Assembly (NCBI GenBank): GCA_015501605.1
Contig: JADNRZ010000010.1
Span: 868,001-932,000, forward strand
DNA length: 64,000 nucleotides
Source: Panaeolus papilionaceus
Lineage: Eukaryota > Basidiomycota > Agaricomycetes > Agaricales
Direction: 5' to 3'
The notes beneath the pieces were generated by a model. It searched no databases. It was not told the DNA's origin and was given only the letters and a program-made list of their open reading frames with translations. Position 1 is the stretch's first letter. Each line of letters begins with the position of its first letter. Position numbers and translations under genes: made by a program. This document shows positions 58,842-64,000 of this stretch, in pieces.

Positions 58842-61146
58842 ATGCTTGATCTATATGCTCCTGAACTGCAGGAAATACGTGAAGCCTCCCTTGACCTCGT
58901 TATGGAGCTATATTCAACTCTAATTCCGGTTTCCTTGCGACCTGTGGAGGACACATTCTGGGACGAGTACAGTGTTAAAAAAAAACGAATCGGACTACAG
59001 GCTTGTGTTATTCTATGGCTTATGACTGGCTGCACCAAAGTTCCTCGTAAATTTCAGATTCAGGCAACAATAGCTGCGCTCTCGGGACAGGATGCTCTTC
59101 TGGATGTTGGCACTAATGCGGGCAAGACACTGTCCATGATCCTTCCTTGTCTGGTGTCTCCGGGTACTATGGCTATCGTTATCTCTCCTCTGAAGCGTCT
59201 TCAGGCTGTCCAAGTTCTCACATATGAAGAATACAAGCTCAAAGCTGTCGCTATAAATGAAGATACACTAAATGACAAAGATCTATGGAAGGTTTGCTTG
59301 CATACACACGCGCAAATTGTTTTCTGGGGCTATATCCTTCATTTTATACTAGGGAATCGAAACCGGAATGTTTCAAGTTTTGATTGTGCAACCTCATCAG
59401 CAATTCCTGATCCGACTACAGGGACTACGGGCCGCTACCTATAGGGGGACCCTTGCTACAGGTGCTACAGAGCACTACGTAGCACCCTGTAGTTCGGCTC
59501 CGAAAACCAGGAATTGCTGATGCTGAACAGTTGACATCAACTAATGGACATACTGCACGGCTGGCTCGCATCATTAACGAGAATCGGGCTTTTGTGAAAC
59601 TGATCAAACGCGTCCATGTTGACGAGGCTCACTTCATATACACTGCTGGCCTCCCCCACTATGGCCTCCCTGCGTTTCGCAGTGCTTGGGGTGGTCTGGG
59701 AGATTTTCGTGTCAAAATTGGACGCCATATCCCATTTCACGCTCTCTCAGGAACATTGCCCCCACATATCAAAGGAGCAATCATGGACAACCTCCTTTTT
59801 GAACGGAAGTCACTACTATCAATAAAACTCACCAGTAACCGGCCAAATATTACATATGCGACTCACGAAATTGCTAGGGAGCTCTCTGATTTTCGCAATC
59901 TTGACTTTCTCGTTCCTGTTCCCTATCCCGAAAACTGGGTAATGCCAAAAACCCTTGTATTTTATGACAAGATTGACTTGGCGACTGGCGCTGCAGCTTA
60001 TCTTGACCGCCGACTTCCATTACACCTCCAACAAACCGGCGTCGTCTGTCACTATCATGGTGGCATGTCTCAGGAATACCTGACATCTATTTATGACGAT
60101 TTTAGCAAAAGTGATGGGAAATGCAAACTCCTTCATGCAACGGAAGGCGCTTCAACTGTATGACATGCTTGTTTTCATTTCATTGTACTAACAACTCATC
60201 ATTAAAGGGACTCGATATCCCTGACATTGAGGTTGTAATTCAATACGGAATTTCTCGTGATGTCCCAACAACGCTCCAAAGGGGTGGTCGTGGCGGTCGT
60301 GGTTCCAAGGACGCGATCTTCGTCATTATGTATGAGCCCTGGGTCAACCTGATTGACCTTTCAACCTTGAAAAATGACTTTCCGGATCCCGACCACCCCA
60401 AAGATAAAATTCTCACCAAGGAATCTAATAAGCAAGATCGTTTAGGTTCAGCCATGATCAAAATCATTCATGGCGACACAACTTGTCTTCAGCAGCTGTT
60501 TTCTGTATACCTTGGTGACGAGACACCACAAGGTGAGTTATTTTAAACTAATGTATGTACAATGTCTAACCTTCAAAACTTAGCAAATCACTTCACTGCT
60601 CGGTGGTGTTGTGATCGTCATGAAAACGAAAGTGACCCATCAAGCAGCTTCCATTTGAAGGACATCTTCAGGGGTCGACTATTATATCGCGAGCACCACA
60701 CTGGTCACTTTTACTATGGTGACTTGAGCGAACCTGATCGATTCCGGATTGTTCCTGAGAAGAAAGTAAAAGCGTCAAGTGGAACACTTCGAAAACCGGA
60801 GCAACGTCAACTCCTTGCCATCCAACTTCGCACCTGGCGCAATTCAACACACTCAGCAAGCCCTCTTCGCGCCGTTTTTCCTTCAACATTCATTCTCGAC
60901 AAAAAGAGCATTGCCAAACTTGCCCGCTTGCACCCTTCTTCCTTTACTTCACCTGCTGACATTACAAAGCTCCTGGGTGAAACCGACGAATGGGGTCTAC
61001 AGTACTCAAATGACATTTACACAGTGCTACTCAAATACGATCAAGATCTGGAGATCAAGAAGAAAAATTCACAAATCAAGAAAAAATCAGATAAGAAGCA
61101 ATCAGAAACCGACAAAAACCTAGCCATGTTTGAATCAGCATCGTGA
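58842..61146 (+). pseudogene. RecQ-like DEAH helicase, interrupted by an inserted element
   Basis: Superfamily 2 DNA helicase related to RecQ. First in-frame ATG at 58842 (MLDLYAPELQEIREASLDLV). Motifs: KFQIQATIAAL (Q-like), Walker A DVGTNAGKTLS, ISPLKRL, DEAH in RVHVDEAHFI, LSGTLPP, LVFYDKI, the C-terminal lobe GLDIPDIEVVIQYG and the arginine-finger motif QRGGRGGRG. A Lys-rich tail ends the protein. Introns at 59292-59352 and three later ones, one with a TACTAAC branch site. Between CAA CCT (59392-59394) and GAA CAG (59525) a 130-base element breaks the frame and adds a stop, so the copy is probably inactive unless the element is spliced. Confidence 0.7.
59395..59524. mobile_element. Short inverted-repeat element (MITE-like) inside the helicase
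   Basis: CATCAGCAATTCCTG at 59395-59409 is perfectly repeated in inverse orientation at 59508-59522. The interior is palindromic (CTACAGGG..CCCTGTAG; GGTGCTAC..GTAGCACC). Removing 59395-59524 rejoins CAA CCT to GAA CAG, which restores a plausible helicase motif in frame. The target duplication would be CT or ambiguous. No ORF. Confidence 0.75.
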
Positions 61147-61298
61147 GAAATTGAAGATCGGGGACGAGAAGCTGCGATGAAATTATTTAGAGCTGGGTGT
61201 GCGCCGGGTTCACAGACATCACTTTATGATGTTACAAATACCATACCGATGATTGTAAATCATTGAACATTTTTTTAATAATAGAGTTTTTTTGTCTA

Positions 61299-63966
61299 CT
61301 ATGCAACTGTGTCGTCATCAGGCCGGGTACCTAGTGCATCATCGTCATCTTGTATGTGAATTGTAATTGCAATGGGTGGTAATGTATCCTCTTCTCCCTG
61401 ATCCTGTTCAGTCTCAACATATTTATGGCCAGTGACCATCGCCTTCACCTTCCGATTAAATGTGGAAATTGTTGAGGATTTGAGCTTCTGTTCACCAACT
61501 GCCATTCCATCTACAACTGCAACAACCTTTGAGCTGTTCCGGCGATTTGGATTGTAAGCATCAAGCTTTTTATCCTGAATGTCATTAGCAACCAACCATA
61601 CAAGATGGTCAGTATTTGGTGTCGTGTGTGTCTTGCTCTGGTAGGATGAGCTCATCGTTAACGAGACCTGCCTCTTCAGCTTCTTGATCAGATGAACAGA
61701 TGCGGAAATGTTTCCCAAACGGTCCCACGTCGACTCCATCCCTTTCGCTTCCAAAAGCTCCTTCAGCTCTCCTATCAGGTGCTCAATATTGAGATCAACA
61801 CCCATACAGTGCCCCTCTAGTCCTGAGACGTTGACGAGAGAGTTGTCTCTCATGATATCACTGTATGAATGCCAGTGGTATGAAAGCCATTTGCCATCAG
61901 CTTAAAACAAACAGTAGACGGATTGAGAACATGCAAACGTACGCAAACTCTGGAGTCCAAACATGTTTTAGATTGTGGATAAAATGAAGAATCTCGGTGC
62001 AGTAGTTGTTGCCACCCAGACCACGAAATAGCATTGCTAGTTGGGGAAGAATGTCTTCAATACGGCCAATATCACCATCGGAAATGGCTTGTGAAAGCTT
62101 GGCAACGTAGAGGAGATTATGTGCCAGCAGGCGAAGATTATGGTGGGAAGCGTCCTTGCAAGCACCGTGTTTATGTTGATCTGGAGCAGGGACCTGGTCA
62201 TCAAGGTCTTGATCGACTTCAGCATCAGAGCTGTCGCTATCTGCATCAGTATCTTCCGAGCCAGAGTCTGGGTGGGTGAGAGGGGTGGTGTGATTCAACA
62301 GAATTTTCTCTGCTACCTCCAACAAATCCTGTTCAGTTGGCTTTTTTTCTTCGGCATACTTGGAGAGATTTTGATACCCTGCTTCCATTCGCCAAGCATT
62401 GAGGATAATCCCATCAAGAATTTGCATTAGCGCAGAATGGAGGGAATGAAAATCGGGGTGTTCGCCATTCAACCGTTTCTTATCCATGAGTGAAAAAAAA
62501 TACTCAAGGCTACCAGTAGACACAAGTGTTCCGCGGTGTGTGTGAAAAATCCCCCAGATAAGATTGAGCAATAGGTGAAAGAAGCCAATACCAAGCTGAA
62601 AAAAGTCCCTCCGAGTGAAACCGTTGACGTCCAGAGCTCTCAGAAGTTGGGCACCTCGTATTCGTGCATTTGTCATCTGGTCATTGAAGCTGGGAATTGC
62701 AATTTCAGACAGTTGTTGCTGCGTCATCTTCAGTTGATTGAGAAAGACATCATCATGATAAAGAATGTTGCCCCTAACAGTTGCCTCTTCAATTGTGGTT
62801 GCGCGGATAGGGAAGAACTGCGTGACATATCCAGCAGGCATAGGGCGACGTGGCTTATGTCGGAGAAAGGGAGACGTTTTGTGATGGGAAAATGCAGCAG
62901 AATATTTGGTGAGCACACGTACAACCCTCGTTTTAAATTGGAAGTGGACTGATGAAAGCTGATCAATACTTGGGCGCAGATCCCGATTGAAATCAACTCC
63001 CTCAGCTTTACGAGCACGTTCCAGGATGGGTGCAAGCTTCATTTGTTCTGGGGTGGCGCCTCGTAGTTTATAAACTACACCAAAGGTTCCGGAGGTGACT
63101 TTGGAGGGTCCTCGGGCGCCTCGTTGCTCAACAAATATTGATGTACTGATGTTAATGTTGTCGTAACAAAAGGCAAAGCAGCAGGTTAACGCAAGAGCCA
63201 CAGCTAACAACATGCAGTGGGTGGCAAGCTCCTCTATCGCTTTCAAAATGGAAGAGTAACTGACAGACAAGCCACAACGGTGCAGAGAGTCGATGGTCTG
63301 CCTGGAGCATCCACTGCTCCAGAGAAAAATTCCGAGGATTGTCTGTGAACCGAGTGACCGGTTGGAGCGTTGATAGCGAAGTTGACTGACAATCATGTTG
63401 CACGTCTGCACCAGAAACATTAAAAGTTGTAAATTTATTTTATGAGTTGTACTTACAGCGTATGGGCGCTTCTTTTTGTTTTCCTCTCGCCCGCGACTCG
63501 TCTGTGCAGCTGCCAGCAGTATCTCTGTGAGAACAGGCGTTTGAGCAGTGTTCCATGAAAGGTCCCATGCCTCAACGTATTCAGGCCTTATGGCTTCAGA
63601 GACTCCTGAGACCTTGTTAGCCTCATTTATGGTGTCCAGCTCATCCTCTATAGTGTCCTTGACAAGCAGAATAGCGTGTGGTTGCATCCAGGACATGAGT
63701 TTTTTGCGTCCACTGGTGCTTGACATGATACTGTCCAGAATCTTTGAAAGCTTTGGACTGGACTCGCGATAGAAGGCATGCCGGTAACTCCAATGCTCAG
63801 CATTAGATTCATCCAAGATGTCCAGAATTAAATCAAACGGGCTCAGTTGACCATCCTTGAGCATATTCAAAGCATCGTTGATTCGTTTAGCACGCGGCAC
63901 CCGAGATTGTTCGGAAAATGTATGTATTGAACCCATATCACTAAGAACGCGGTAAATTGGATACAT
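61299..63966 (-). CDS. DUF6589-like protein (5' end may lie beyond the window)
   Basis: Large protein of the kind seen as many copies in Agaricomycetes; function unknown, by analogy possibly of mobile origin. Seen: YVEAWDLSWNTAQTPVLTEI, QLRYQRSNRSLGSQTILGIF, a segment FCYDNINISTSIFVEQRGAR, TSGTFGVVYKLRGATPEQM, an acidic run DSGSEDTDADSDSSDAEVD, and the C-terminal VNVSGLEGHCMGVDLNIEH. A 51-nt intron (about 63405-63460, no stop in frame) joins RPYA to TCNMIVSQ; a second joins EFA to DGKWLSYHWHSY. The ATG at 63966 is plausible but an upstream exon cannot be excluded. Tail-to-tail with the helicase, 152 bases apart. Confidence 0.65.
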
Positions 63967-64000
63967 ATATAGAGTAAAAAAATGGCCAACATCTTCTCCG

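Noticed and set aside
1..64000. CRISPR arrays, tRNA and rRNA genes
   Set aside because: No spaced direct repeats of that kind, cloverleaf or rRNA-like segments were seen by eye; a covariance-model scan could not be run.

Overview
The window is nuclear DNA of a filamentous basidiomycete, most likely an Agaricomycete. This is inferred from compact genes cut by many 45-75 nt GT..AG introns with very short exons, secreted family 1 cellulose-binding modules, a CAP59/CMT1-type mannosyltransferase, F-box-like/LRR-like families and a DUF6589-type protein. No prokaryotic features, rRNA, tRNA or CRISPR array were seen. All gene models are hand-spliced from the sequence and lack transcript support.

Layout: 1-2606 is the 3' half of a PDR-type ABC transporter (+). 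A small unknown gene (3996-4702, +) and the mitochondrial complex I 75-78 kDa subunit (5071-7866, +) follow. From 8.3 to 36 kb is a duplicated accessory region with three secreted S10 carboxypeptidases (8369-10456 +, 17884-20058 +, 29399-31506 -), two tandem F-box-like genes (10.8-14.8 kb, -) and four Hsp20 genes in two divergent pairs (15374-17033 and 32602-34257). The block Hsp20 / Hsp20 / carboxypeptidase occurs twice in opposite orientation, with its symmetry centre near 24.8 kb. Between the arms lie a universal stress protein (-), a WW-domain protein (+, with an apparent frameshift), three tiny secreted CBM1-only proteins and a GT69 mannosyltransferase (+).

From 34.9 to 39.0 kb a second F-box-like subfamily occurs as a tail-to-tail pair; one member carries an in-frame stop. 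A GH72 glucanosyltransferase (39230-41204, -), an unknown gene (about 42417-43247, -) and an alpha/beta-hydrolase homologue lacking its catalytic residues (43970-44978, +) follow. 45409-58373 (-) reads as one giant gene for a low-complexity, PH-like protein with RS, MTGVP and GSYTGS repeats and a C-terminal coiled coil. The right edge (58.8-64 kb) holds a convergent pair: a RecQ-like helicase interrupted by a short inverted-repeat element, and a DUF6589-like protein running to the window edge.

Together these are cell-wall and secretion functions (CBM1 proteins, GH72, GT69, S10 peptidases), stress proteins (Hsp20, USP) and fast-evolving families (F-box, helicase/DUF6589) around a few conserved housekeeping genes.
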